From positions 3,100,001 through 3,164,000 of the forward strand of contig JAKSGN010000041.1 in NCBI GenBank assembly GCA_024180945.1: a stretch of DNA of 64,000 bases, given 5' to 3'. The notes below the pieces were generated by a model. That model made no database searches and had not been told where the DNA came from. It saw only the letters and a list, made by a program, of their open reading frames with translations. Shown one piece after another: positions 1 through 11,868 of the stretch. Source of the stretch: Macrophomina tecta. Lineage: Eukaryota; Ascomycota; Dothideomycetes; Botryosphaeriales; Botryosphaeriaceae. Both the position numbers and the translations under genes were made by a program. Numbering within the stretch: position 1 is the first letter of the stretch; each line of letters opens with the position of its first letter.

Positions 1-1033
1 TTTAGAGCTATAATAACGTAGCTAGTCGTACTTTAGCGTATATCTAAATTATTAGCGAATACTAAATTAGTATAGGCCCGTAAGCGTAGCTTCTAGTTAC
101 TATTTAATGTTATACCCTCTTTTATTATTCTGCGTAAATAGCGTAACACCTTATATACCTATTATATATAGCTAGGGCTTAGGTTATTAGTATAGCGGGT
201 AAGAACGGCTATAGATAGTAGAACGTTAGCTTAGACTTTTATTCTAAGCTATATAAGGCTTTCGATAATCTCTAAAAATATCTTAATATTATTAGTAGAG
301 GTAAGTTTAATATACTTAGCTAGTATATATAGTTCTATTAGAATTCTATTAGTATTATAGTTTTATATACTAAAATATCGAAGTAGCTTCTAAATATAAG
401 CTACTTACATAATCGTTATCTTCTTTTCTTTAGACCTATAATTAATATAAAGGCTGACGTAGTAATAAATCTTTTTTATATTCTTTATCTTAAAATACTT
501 ATAGAGTAACGCTTTTACATTATTAATAGCTTCTTATATTCTAGTAGCGAGTACTAAATTATCTACGTATATTATTATAAATATTATTTTATTCTTTTTC
601 TTAAAGATATAGCGCTTAGAGAATAGTAGCTTAAATCTATAGCTATATAGATTATTTATAAGTATACTATACTATAGAAAAGATAACTAACGAAGTCTAT
701 AGAATATCTTTTTTAGCTTATATATAAACTTCTTATTAGTTTTAGTATTAATGGTTATACCTTATAGTAATCGTATGTAAATATTATTTTCTAGAGGAAT
801 AACGCTATTTAAGTAGATAGTTAGAATATCTATTTAATTATATATAAGGCCGTAGATAGTAATAATCGCTATAAAAAATATAAACGCCTAGTAAGAGACT
901 ACTAGTGAAGAGATATTAATAAATTTAAAGTCTACGCATTAAAAGTTACTATAAACTACTTATCTTATCTTATAGTATATAAGAGTACTATCTTTATTCC
1001 GCTTTTTAACGTATACCTACTAGCTAGGTAGTA
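1..1033 (-). pseudogene. RIP-degraded Ty1/copia reverse transcriptase fragment
   Basis: No open frame survives, but the minus strand still spells copia reverse transcriptase landmarks. Around 555-590 it reads IIYVDNLVLA, the YVDD catalytic box with the second Asp changed to Asn. Around 690-740 it reads KLKKIFYRLR, matching the family motif KLKKALYGLKQ. CA/TG dinucleotides are almost absent, so this is an old RIPed insertion. Its left end lies outside the window and its right end abuts a gypsy LTR. It is not obviously the same family as the copia elements further right. Confidence 0.7.
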
Positions 1034-1766
1034 TATTATTATAAACCCTACGGGCGATAGTCCTATACGGGTAAATATTTTCTAAGAAATAGAAACCCTT
1101 ATAGAAAAAAATTCTATAAGAAAATATTAATTACTAAAAAACGGCGCTTAAGAAGCTTAGTTAGAATATAAGTAATACTATTAAATTTCGTAGAAAAATA
1201 ATTTTCTTAAGGAAATAAGGCCCGTATAAGAAAGGCTAAATAGAGATATAAGAAATTATAGCCTATAAAAATAATACTTTCTTAGTAAAGGCCGTAGGTA
1301 GAATCTAGAAAACTAATAAAGAAGTATATTATGTAAGAGTAAATAAGAAAAATATCGCTATTATTCGTAGAAGAAAGTTAAAAGTTAGATTTTAGAAAGT
1401 AGACGTTAGCGCCCGAGTTACGTAAGCCCTATAAGAATCTACTAGAATTAACTTAATCTAAGAATATTAATCTAATACTATTAATTTAGCTACTTTAATC
1501 TAGCTATATTAATCTAGATTATTATAGTTCTTCTATAGTATATAAATATACTTCTTAGATAGTACTTTAATCTTTATAGTTAACTTAAAGTTCTAATATA
1601 ACTCTATTAAAGATAATAAGCCTAACGTATATCGCGTACTAATATATTATATAATTACTACTATTGTTTTAATTCTTTATTCTTCTCTTATTTTTTAAGA
1701 TAAATCCTTTAGTTATCTAATCCTACTAGGCGATTCTAAAGTCTAGTAGAAGAGGCTATCGTTATA
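1034..1766 (+). repeat. 5' LTR of gypsy element G2b
   Basis: RIPed LTR of about 733 bp, starting TATTATAAACC and ending CGTTATA (originally probably TG...CA). It matches the LTR at 13493-14222 along its whole length with mostly transition differences, and it is followed by the same gag leader. Its downstream half also resembles the LTRs of G1, but its upstream half does not. Confidence 0.75.
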
Positions 1767-2834
1767 TTTTAACTACTATTCTTATAAGAAAAGGTAGTTT
1801 TAAGAAAAGAAATATTTAATAATAAGATAGTATTATCCGATACTTAATACTAACTAAGTAATATAATAAATAACATCGATATAAATAATAATAGTTCTCT
1901 ATAGCTAACTATAGCTAACCTCTTTTAGGTTATTTAAGATATATAAGGCTAGATTAGCGAACTACGTAAATAACTCTAGAAGTAGACTAATAAGAATAAC
2001 TAGCTTTATTAATAAATAGATAAACTTTATAACTAAGCTATTTTAATAAACCCTACTCTAGTATCTATTTATACTTTAGTATTAATAATAACTTAACCTT
2101 CTAATAGAAGTATGAAGACGGCTAAGCTAGATTTATTTTATAGTAACTAAAAGAAGCTCTAGATTTTTCTTTTATAACTTAATCTATACTTCTTTTTTAA
2201 CTCTAGAAACTTTTCTATTAATAATAAAAAGGTAATATTCGTAGCTACCTACCTCCGCGATATTATAGTATAGTAATTCGAGCCCTACCTTAGAGACCGA
2301 ATAGAGAAAGAACTAGAAGTATATAAAAAGAATACTAAGAAAGTCTTTAGTAGCTATAAGTACTTTATAACTTAAATTAAGTAAAGCTTTAGAGACCTTA
2401 ATAAGGTTAATAAAACCTAACGAGCCGTTATAAATATCTACTAAAAGACCTTAGTAGTAGACTATACTATAGAATTCTAAAAGGCCGTAGTATATCTAAA
2501 TAACTAGTTTAACTATGCCCTTATAGACTACTACTACCGAGGACTTAAGAAAAGGATTAAAGACTAACTTATAATATAAGATAATTCTAAGACTCTAGAT
2601 AAGCTTATTAAGCTAGCTATTAAATATAATAACCGTCTCTTCGAGCGCTAATTCGAGAAATATAAAATAAACTATAGAGCTAATACTTCGCGCCTAGCGC
2701 ATCCTAGATATACTTAGAAAGAAAAAGATATTATAAAGCTAGATAATATTAACTACTAGAATAACCTATCTAAAAGAAATAATTACTATAGAAAAAAAAA
2801 TAACGGCTATAAAGAAAAATAACGTAAAGAATAG
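1767..2834 (+). pseudogene. G2b gypsy gag, left part
   Basis: RIPed leader and gag region of a Ty3/gypsy element, collinear with 14223-15300 of G2a. No open frame remains. It stops where the G3 chromovirus inserted: the 5-bp duplication AATAG lies at 2830-2834 and again at 11864-11868, and the gag sequence resumes after it. The function would have been capsid formation; nothing functional is left. Confidence 0.7.
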
Positions 2835-3027
2835 TATTAGAATAATAGGTCCTAGTATATTCTTAAAATACTTATACCGTGCGTTCTATGTGCTTATTAC
2901 GTACTACGCACGGGTCCCTAGTATATAACGCTATTAAGAAGTAAATTCTATACTACTAAGAATTTATATCTAAGAATATACGACTCTTCTAAAAACTTTC
3001 TACTTATAACTAGCCTATTTACTTATA
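2835..3027 (+). repeat. 5' LTR of G3
   Basis: 193 bp; near-identical to 11671-11863 and to the reverse complement of 56517-56709. It contains a tract around 2878-2915 with CG-rich motifs (GTGCGTT, CGCACGGG) less altered than the rest. Confidence 0.88.
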
Positions 3028-6000
3028 ATTAAATTCTTCTTAATTTCTTTTAGAAAAGTAGCCGGCCTTAAAGAGCTATATATAATAATTCTAATAATCC
3101 CAATAAAAAGAACGATTTTATAATAATAGAAATAAGAAACTAATAAAGCTATTTAAATACTCGAGGTAAATGAATAAAAATAGACTTATTAACTTCTAAA
3201 GGCTATTAAACGCTAATTATCGATAGAAGTATCTAGAGCGCTAAACGCCTAATAGATAACGCGGCTAAACTAGAAGCGCCTATAGCTATTAATAAACTAT
3301 AACGCTTACGTAGCGTACCTATAGAAGATATACTAAAAGCTAAGCTTCTAGAATGCCTTAACCGCATTAAGGTTCTATAATAGCTATAAGCGGCCCTTAA
3401 TAGCGAACTACCTACCGTTTCTATACTAAATGCAGGTAAAACGCATATAAAAAGTAGAGTAGATAATAGTAAAAAGCGATTTAATCTTCTTATAAGAAAC
3501 CTATCTCTAAAACTTAAAGACCTTACTTAGGGCTTATATGACTTATAGATAAATACGATAGAGATATATTTCGGCATATACTAAACAAATAAGGACTACC
3601 TTAAAAGAACTCTTTAGACTACTAAAAAACTATCTAAATATAAGACCCTCTTCTAGCACGTCTAAAGACGTCTAATAAACTAGAAGAAACTAGTACTACT
3701 CTAGTAAAAGTTTAAAATATTAGTATAAAATTATATTTATAACCCTATCATCCACCGCCTTAATAATGCTATTAGTTATTATACTACGGTAATAAAGAAG
3801 GGCTAAAAGTTTATAGAATTCTATGCCTAAATAAAGACGTACAAGGATAAATTTACGTATTAGATTTAAAACGTAGATTACTATATTAACTAAATTTACT
3901 CTCGGCTTCTATTATTTATATATACGAAGCTCGTGCGCTAGTTTTTTCTTACTAGGATATAGATAGAAGAGGATTTAGTAGCTAAAATCTAATATGTTAA
4001 GTAAACGCTAGAGGTAATAAGGCCCTATAAAAAGAGCGAGAATAAATAGTAGTTATAGAAAACTAAGCGCCCTTTTACTACTTCTAGCCTAGGACGTAAC
4101 GGTCCCTATAAGGGTTTTAGAAATAGTAAAAAGGCTAAAGAGAACTAAAAATCTAAAGCTTTAGCTCTTCTAAAAAACGTAGGCGATTTATATAGATCTA
4201 GTACCCTAAACGTAGGCGAAAAGCAGGCCAAAGGCTACGCTAATTAGGTAAACTATAAAGATAAGTAAGACTCGAGAAAAAAAAAGCTCTAATCGCTTTT
4301 CTCTTCTTCTTACGATTAGGGCCTTAAACGAAAGATAGTTTAAAATGTATAGAAATTATCGCTTTAATAAAAACTCTATTTAGTCTTACTAAAATTCGAG
4401 TATTAATAGATTATAGTTATAACCTAAACCTCATATTTTTTAAATACGTAGAGCGACTTATCTTATAAAATATATAAGCTAGTACTAGGCCGTCTACCCG
4501 CCTTCTTAATAATACTACCGTTATATTACACGACTCTTATTATATAGAGATTACTACGTACGACTTAGAGGGCGCTACGTGTACTATTAAATTCTAATCT
4601 TACTAAAGTAGCTCGTTTACGGGCTATAATATTATACTTAGTATATTCTAGCTCGGAACTACCGGGCCGGTTATCGATTTTAGAAGAGAAATATTTTACT
4701 AGAGTATAAACTCACTAGAGTATATATATCTAGTAAGTACTACTAAATTATTCTAGAACTTAGAACTAAAGAAGCCTATTTACTCTCTCTAGCTATCTAA
4801 CTACTAGCTCTCGCCTACGGGTAATCTAAAAAGTTAAAAAAATAACTTTAACTCTTTCATAGCCCTCTTACGGGTAAAAAGTATACTAAACGCACGCGAG
4901 AAGTAGAATAAAAATAACTAAAATTTAAAAGAGCTTCTATCTAACTAAACTCTCTTCTATCTACGAGGGCTATACTCTCGTATCTAAAAAATATATAAAC
5001 TGTATAAGGAACTCGCCGATTTAGTAGATATACTACTAGCTAAGATAGCTAAGAAGATCTATAATAAGATTCTAAATACTTATAGAGAGTACTTAGACGT
5101 ATTTTTAGATAAATAAGCTACTAAGCTACTATAATATACTAAGTTTAATTATATTATTAATCTCGTTATAGGTTCTAAGCTACTATTAATACCCCTATAT
5201 AGACTCTTCTAATCTGAACTACGGATTCTTAGGAAATATATTAATAAGGCCTTAGAATGGGAATAAATTAGATATAGTAAGTTATTTATAGGCGCGCCTA
5301 TTCTCTTTACCCCTAAGGTAGATAGTACTATATGATTATACGTAGATTATAGGGGCCTAAATAAGATTACGATTAAAAATAGCTATTCTATACTACTAGT
5401 AGGTAAGCTACTAAACTGCCTAAATATCGTAAAGATCTTTACTAAACTAGACCTACGCGATACTTATTACCGAATCCGTATAAAGAAAGATAATAAGTAG
5501 AAAATAATATTTAAGACGTGTTATAGATATTACGAGTATCTAGTTATACTATTTAGCTTAACTAATATACTTATAACCTTCTAGTTATATATCTACCGAG
5601 CCCTAGAAGGCCTAGTAGATATAATTTATATAGTATACTTAGATAATATACTTATATACTTAGTGAATAAGTCTTAGTACATTAAGTACGTTAAACATAT
5701 TCTCTAAAGATTACGTAATTAGAACCTCTACGTAAAACCGTCTAAATATAGCTTTTATATAAAGTACGTTAAGTTTCTAGGCTTTATTATTACTCTCTAG
5801 GGGGTTATTATAGACTCCATAAGAGTTAAAGCTATTAAGAACTAGCTAAAGCCGTAAAGCTATTATAATATTTAGGTTTTTCTAGGCTTTACTAACTTCT
5901 ATAGGCGCTTTATATAAAATTACTCTATAGTAGTTTAACTACTAACTAGCTTACTAAAAGAAGTAGTCTAAGATTCTAATCTAGAAGCTAAACGAGCGCC

Positions 6001-8126
6001 GAAAAAAAAGCTAACTAAATAATATAAGCCCTAGAAATAGTTTATAGAGATAAAGTAGGCGTTTAGTAGGCTAAAAATATACTTTACGTAGACTTCTATA
6101 CTATAGTACTATAACCTAAATCTTTTAGTTATACTAATTACTAATGTATTAAACTATATCTACGATAGTATCCTTCTCTAACCGCTAGATAGAGAGAATA
6201 ACTAGCGCTATTAGTATTCTATTACGTATTTTAGCTATAAGTTCACTAGTACTAAAATACAGTATGATACCTATAATAAGAAACTCTATGCGATTATATA
6301 GTACTTTAAGTATTAGAGGCCTTATCTAGTATACGTATAAACGCCGATACGAATATTATCTAATTATAATAACCTATATTATTTTATAACGACTAAGAGC
6401 CTTATAGCTTAATAGACTTAGTACGCTAAAGTCTTAGCTAAATTTAATTTTAATATCGAATATAAGCTAGGTAAGTCTAATCTAGTGAACGCTCTTTTAA
6501 GGCGTTTAGACTACGCCCTTAGCTTTAAGAAGGGTAATAAGTGTACCTATCTTAATACTATATTACCTATACTATAACGTAAACTCTAGATTTAGGGGTT
6601 AAAAGAACTTCTATATACTACTAAGAACCTTAGCTAAGAGTATAAGAAAAACCTACATATAAATAGCGATAGTAATTACTAAACCATTTTAGTCTATTTC
6701 GTTACTTATAAGAAGCACGACGAGTTCACTTATAAGAGCCTAGTATCTTTAGTATATACTTACTACGAGGAAGCTAGTATAAGCTTAGTATAAAACTTTA
6801 TATCTTAGTCTATAGTAATAGTAGTCGCTATAACTAAAATAGCGTTCGAAGCTACTCCTAAATTATTAGTTAATTTTATTTATACTAAGTAACGAAGGAA
6901 CGCCTTCTATATAAATATATAAGAATAGCTTATAAAAAGAATACTTTTAGCATATAATTAGTATACGATTAACGAGTAAGAACTCCTACGCTATAAAAAG
7001 TAAGTATATATACTAAAGTATACTCCGCTACACGAGAAAATCCTACTTAGAAATTATAATAATTTAAGTAGTAGCTATTACGATATCCGCCATATCTAGA
7101 AGATACTTTCTAAGAAGTACTACTAGAAAAGTATTACCGCGGACGTTAGAAAATATATATAAAGCTACGATATCTATTAACATAATAAGGCTCGCCGGTA
7201 TAAGCTATATAAATTATTATAGCTACTACTAGTAGCTATTTAACCCTATAGATACTACTTTCTTAATTTTATTACAGACTTACTAGAATCTATAGAGCGA
7301 AATAATTAAGTATATAACGTAGTTCTTATACTCATTAATTGTTTTACTAAATATATACATTACCTACTAGTTAGAAAGACGATTAATAAGGTAATACTCG
7401 TAAATCTTATCGTAAACGACGTCTTTATATAATTTAGACCGCCTAATAGCCTAGTCTCAAATAGGGGCTTAATATTTATAAGCTAGTTCTAGAGCGAATT
7501 ATACTATAATCTTAGAATTAAGTATAGACTAAGTACCTTCTTTTACCCGTAGATAGACGACTAAACGAAGAGGTAAAATTAAAAGTTAAAGATATATCTA
7601 CACTATTATATCTTCTAGAACTAGTTAAACTAGATAAAGCTTCTCTAGTAGACTTATACGCCTATAACTAAAAACCTACTCTTCTATAAACTTTATACTA
7701 GTTTAACTAGATACGGGGGTAAAACCTAACTTCTAGAACGGGATTTAGAATAATCTTAATAGAAATTCCCTAACTAAATCGGCTAAAGTAGCTAAAAAAC
7801 ACGCGAAAAGTATATAAAAAGTATAGAAATTAGCGGCAGAATTTCTCGAATACTTCTAAAAGCTCTAAACGAAATATTATAACCGGAACTAAACTAAAAT
7901 ATATTTTAATATTAAATAACTAGTCCTTCTCTTAGTAAGAAATATTAAAACTAAATAGCCTTATAAGAAACTTAATAACTATTACCTAGGGCTATTTTAA
8001 ATTCTAGAGAAGATTAGCTTCTAGACCTACTACTTAGATCTATTATAATTTATATCCCGGCTATATATTATTTTTAACGTTATATTACTAGAAGCTTATA
8101 TAGTAAGGCTAGAATTCTAATCGCTA

Positions 8127-8180
8127 ACGTGTTTCACCACCGAGCCGTCCAAACCACCGAGCCGTCCACTTCCTCACCAA
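8127..8180 (+). repeat. Left terminal inverted repeat of pogo-A1
   Basis: Inverted match to 9926-9979. It contains two direct 17-bp units (8136-8152 and 8153-8169) of the form ACCACCGAGCCGTCCAM, which are plausible transposase binding sites. Confidence 0.92.
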
Positions 8181-8207
8181 AAACGCATCGGATGAAAACT
8201 CAACACG

Positions 8208-9857
8208 ATGCATCACCACAACGCTATGAAATCATCCCAGAAAACTCAGTATATTAACCTTGCTATCCAATCTATTGATACCCACGCGTCGCACAGCGAA
8301 AGAGCTACCTGTCGCGAGTACCTTGCTCCCCGATCAACCGTACGCGACCGACGCGCAGGTGCCATACCACGCGTAGAAGCTGTGCCTAACGGCAAGAAGC
8401 TTACCAAACATGAAGAAGGCGCGATTGTCGAGCGTATACTGGACCTGGATTCGAGAGGGTTTCCGCCCTCCAAGGATATACTACGTGATATGGCCAACAA
8501 ATTGCTGGCAGAGCGCGACGGGGGTACCGTGGGCAAGAACTAGCCAGACAGGTTCATCAGCCGCAGAGATGAGCTCAAAACGTGCTGGACTCGCGCGTAC
8601 GATCGCCAGCGAGCCTTAAACGAGGACCCAGTGGTTATCGAGCGGTAGTTCGACCTCGTTCGCTCTGTGAAGGAGAAGTACGGTATCCTAGACGAGGATA
8701 CGTACAACTTTGATGAAACTGGCTTTATGATGGGCGTAATAGGCTCTCTGCTAGTTATTACAGGCTCTGAAAGGCGCGGAAAACGAAAATTTATCTAGCC
8801 AGGCAATCGCGAGTGGACTTTAGTTATTAACGCGATTAGCGCGCTCGGTTGGACGATCCCACCCTTTACGATCTTCGCCGGCAAGAACCACATTAACACT
8901 TGGTACGAAGACACCTCTGGCATGGAGGACTGGGTTGTTGCTGTCAGCGCCAACGGCTGGACGATAAATGAGCTTGGAGTGAAGTGGTTAGAGCACTTTA
9001 ACGCGCATATAAAGTCGCGTACTGTGGGGGTGTACCGGCTGCTCATAATCGACGGCCACGAGAGCTATAACTTAATTGAGTTCTAGGATCTGTGCAAGGA
9101 GGAGAAGATTATTACCGTCTGTATGCCGTCGCATTCGTCGCACCTCCTGCAGCCGCTTGATGTGGGCATTTTCTCGCCGTTAAAGCGGGCGTACCGCTCT
9201 TAGATCTCAGGCTTGGCGCGCTTGATGGCCACAAAAATCGACAAACCAGCCTTTATACAGGCGTACAAGGCGGCTTATTACAAGGTGTTCACAAAGGAGA
9301 ATATCTGTGCAAGCTTCCGAGGAGCTGGCTTGGTGCCGCTCGACCCGCAGGTTGTGTTATCGAAGGTTGATGTCAGGCTTCGTACGCCTACACCGCCTGC
9401 ACCAGAGGCTGTCCCATGGGAATCCAAAACGCCCAGCAATATGCGCGAATTAGAGGCCCAATCAAGGCTACTTTATCAGCAGATAAGGCAGTATTGCAGC
9501 TCCTCACCTACAGAGGCGCGTGGATCGCTTCAATCGCTCGTAAAAGGCGCGTCATTCATGGTGCACTCTGCTGTGTTAGTACGCGACGAACTCTCTGCCC
9601 TTCAAAGGGCCACAGAGGCCGCAAACAAGAAGAAACAGCGTAAAAGAAAGTACGTACAGAATCGGGGCACGCTAACAATGGTAGACGGCGGTCAGCTATC
9701 TAATCCTCAGGGCGCTGGGGGGGCAGAGGGCAGCGAACAGCCCTCTAAGAAGGCTCGCGCAGAGGGCGCGCAGGGGGCTCAACGGCGCTGTGGGAACTGC
9801 GGCAAGACCGGGCACAACAGACGGACTTGTACAGAGGAGGTAACAGGTACTGAGTAA
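8208..9857 (+). pseudogene. pogo-A1 transposase with five in-frame TAG codons
   Basis: A single frame of 1650 nt, exactly the length of the intact pogo-B transposase (549 codons plus stop), interrupted by TAG at 8541, 8646, 8796, 9084 and 9201 and ending in TAA at 9855. Aligned with pogo-B, the first two TAGs replace Trp, the third and fifth Gln, and the fourth falls next to an EF-x-D/C-x-E segment. The DDE core is otherwise readable: YNFDETGF, LLIIDGHES and LLQPLDVG. The C-terminus has a CCHC zinc knuckle (CGNCGKTGHNRRTC). All five stops fit CA-to-TA changes (CAG or TGG to TAG). It would cut and paste the element; as it stands the product should be truncated at 111 residues. Confidence 0.88.
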
Positions 9858-9925
9858 TCTAGGATCGCTACTAGTTTATTGAAATTTTTGTGTTGTGTTG
9901 AATAACTTGAGTTCAAAGTGTGATG

Positions 9926-9979
9926 TTGGTGAGGAAGTGGACGGCTCGGTGGTTTGGACGGCTCGGTGGTGAAACACGT
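9926..9979 (-). repeat. Right terminal inverted repeat of pogo-A1
   Basis: Reverse complement of 8127-8180, with the same two 17-bp units in mirror order, followed by the TA duplication. Confidence 0.92.
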
Positions 9980-10379
9980 TACTAGTTAAAGAAATTAACG
10001 ATAGTAGATACTAGAAAGTTAAAGCTATAGTAGCCTATAAAGAAAGGCTACTAAGATAATACCTACTTAAATAGCTTAGCTAGCCCTATAAATATAATAA
10101 GTAGAAGTAGAAAGAAAAGCTAGATAATTATAAAGAGCTTTTATAGAATTACCTTAAAGAAAACTCTATTCTCTAAAACGCCTAGCTAAAACGTAAGTAA
10201 AACATAGGTAAAATATAGACTATAAGTAAGCTACGATAAGGGCGCCCCCTAGAATTAAAGAATAAGAAGAAATATTAAAAGAAATACTTAATTTATAAAA
10301 AAGAGCCCTAAAGAAGTATCTACTTTATATTTAAGCTATACTAAAACTATCTCTTATCCGTATTAAATATTCTTATAAA

Positions 10380-11400
10380 GTACTTATTCTTAAACTTCTT
10401 ATCTACTACTTTATTAATTAGCTTTATTAAGCTAACCCTACCTAGTCTAGCCTAATAACGCTACTAATTCTCTAAGTATAATATATTACGCGTATACTAC
10501 TAGTTACTATAGCCGCTAGTAGCTATAATCTTCTTCGTCTTTTACTTTTTATATACCGATACCGCCTCTTCTAATACACCGGCGTACTTATATAGTATAA
10601 GTACGTTTTTCTCTATAAACTCTAGTACCTCTTTATTAGAAGCGCTATCGAAGCTATTATAATAGAATAATAATAAATTAGTAGTACGGCGGAATTAAGA
10701 GAGAACCTAAAAATAAATTTTATTATTAGTAACGAGTATAAGTAGTATAAAAATATATAAAAAGTATAAGAAAAGTAGAAAAAAAGTATACTTACTAAAG
10801 TATATTTATAACTACTCTTCGTATACTAGTTATACTTAGTATAGAGTAGATTCTTAAAGTAAATCTAGTAAAGCCTTCTAAGAAGCTTCGTAGGTATAAA
10901 ATTAATCTATACTTTACTCTTACAGTAGCGTATCGTACCCTAGTAGTATACGTAATGTATATAGTATACTACTACTAAACTAGGCTATGGCTAAAGATAA
11001 CAAAGAAGCTTTACTATATTATTTATAATAAGCGTCTACGAAAGCTTATCGTAGAAGTAATCTAAGTAAACGAAGCTAGAAGAAATCTATATAGTAATAG
11101 TTATTTAGAAGAAAGAAGTAATAAAAAGAATTAATATTAGTTAAAAACGTTTTAGTTAAAGAAGAGAAGTTAGATCTAAACTATAAAAATCTAAGAAGAT
11201 ATAGGAGATTATTATACCTATTAAAGCTATCGAAAAAATGACCTCGTACTCTATAAGTATTATTAGTATACGTAAGTTACTAATTAGTATATTCGCTAGT
11301 ATTATTATATAAGGCTAACTTCTATTATTCTTAATAGTAATAATACCTAATAATAAAGAAAAAACCGCGCTAACGTACTATTACCTATATTTTTCGTATA
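10380..11400 (-). pseudogene. Antisense gene in the 3' region of G3 (truncated, RIPed)
   Basis: On the strand opposite to gag-pol, between chromodomain and 3' LTR, a decayed coding frame runs towards the chromodomain. Exon 1 lies upstream of 10795 (reading leftwards) and exon 2 continues from 10706. They are separated by an 89-bp intron (10707-10795) at the same place as in G3'. Relative to G3', this copy lost about 800 bp that included the C-terminal coding part (junction near 10365). The 5' end is unclear; similarity in style continues to about 11400, and 11400-11670 would be its promoter/leader next to the LTR. I do not recognise the protein. Confidence 0.55.
10707..10795 (-). other. Spliceosomal intron in the G3 antisense gene
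   Basis: On the minus strand it has the 5' splice site GTAAGTATAC, a branch-like TACTAAT about 20 nt before the end, and the acceptor TTTTTAG. It is 89 bp, the same length as the homologous intron at 49802-49890. Reading frames on both sides are in the same phase. Confidence 0.65.
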
Positions 11401-11670
11401 TATAGTATATCGCTAGTATTACTAATAACTACTTAGTAATATATTTTTTATTTTTCTATTAATTTATTATTCTTTATTTATTATTCGTAGTAATAGCTAC
11501 GTAATAAAGCTAATTCGCCTTACTATATAATATCTATAGCTAATATATAATACTATATTCTATATAGTAATTAGGTGTACTCTTTTTCTTTACTAAAGGT
11601 TTTTTAACGAGGTACTAATATAATACCTTCTAATAAAAATTAGGGCGATTTCTACTAGAGAGGGGAATAG

Positions 11671-11863
11671 TATTAGAATAATAGGCCCTAGTATACTCTT
11701 AGAATACTTATACTATGTGTTCTACGTGCTTATTACGTACTACGTACGGGCCCCTAGTATATAATGCTATTAAGGGGTAAATTCTATACTACTAAGAATT
11801 TATATCTAAGAATATATAACTCTTCTAAAGGCTTTCTACTTATAACTAGCCTATTTACTTATA
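11671..11863 (+). repeat. 3' LTR of G3
   Basis: 193 bp, same ends as the 5' LTR, preceded by a purine tract and followed by the AATAG duplication at 11864-11868. Confidence 0.88.
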
Positions 11864-11868
11864 AATAG

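Larger units (their letters stand above)
8127..9979 (+). mobile_element. pogo-A1, Fot1/pogo-like DNA transposon
   Basis: 1853 bp, flanked by TA on both sides (8125-8126 and 9980-9981). Terminal inverted repeats of 54 bp (8127-8180 and 9926-9979) begin ACGTGTTTCACC. The empty site is visible in the sister copy G3' near 51417, where the same sequence has a single TA. Base composition is normal, unlike the RIPed host. It appears identical to pogo-A2, including five TAG codons in the transposase frame. Confidence 0.93.
3028..10170 (+). pseudogene. G3 gag-pol remnant, interrupted by pogo-A1
   Basis: Frame destroyed by TAG/TAA, but domains are readable in order. Gag lies roughly at 3100-4300. Reverse transcriptase at 5335-5412 reads LYVDYRGLNKITIKNSY, and its catalytic box at about 5633-5668 reads VYLDNILIY (YLDD with D to N). 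The integrase C-terminus at 7978-8105 reads like GPFKILE...FNVTLLEAY, the usual GPF/FHVSLLEPY end. A chromodomain follows at about 9985-10165, with EINDSRY and YLLK matching the ILDSR...YLVKWKGY pattern. Pogo-A1 sits between these last two. The enzyme would have copied and integrated the element; this copy cannot. Confidence 0.8.
2835..11863 (+). mobile_element. G3, RIPed Ty3/gypsy chromovirus with 193-bp LTRs
   Basis: Complete but inactivated LTR retrotransposon. Both LTRs are exactly 193 bp (2835-3027 and 11671-11863), start TATTAG and end CTTATA, and the element is flanked by AATAG on both sides. A purine tract GAGAGGGGAATAG precedes the 3' LTR. The order protease, reverse transcriptase, RNase H, integrase, chromodomain identifies a chromovirus. 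It is nested in G2b gag and carries pogo-A1 between integrase and chromodomain. A second copy, G3', lies in reverse orientation at 49222-56709. Confidence 0.88.

Noticed and set aside
8541..8543. Programmed TAG readthrough in pogo-A as the main explanation
   Set aside because: The stops fall at Trp and Gln positions exactly as CA-to-TA mutation predicts, and pogo-B uses normal codons there. I keep readthrough only as a minor alternative.
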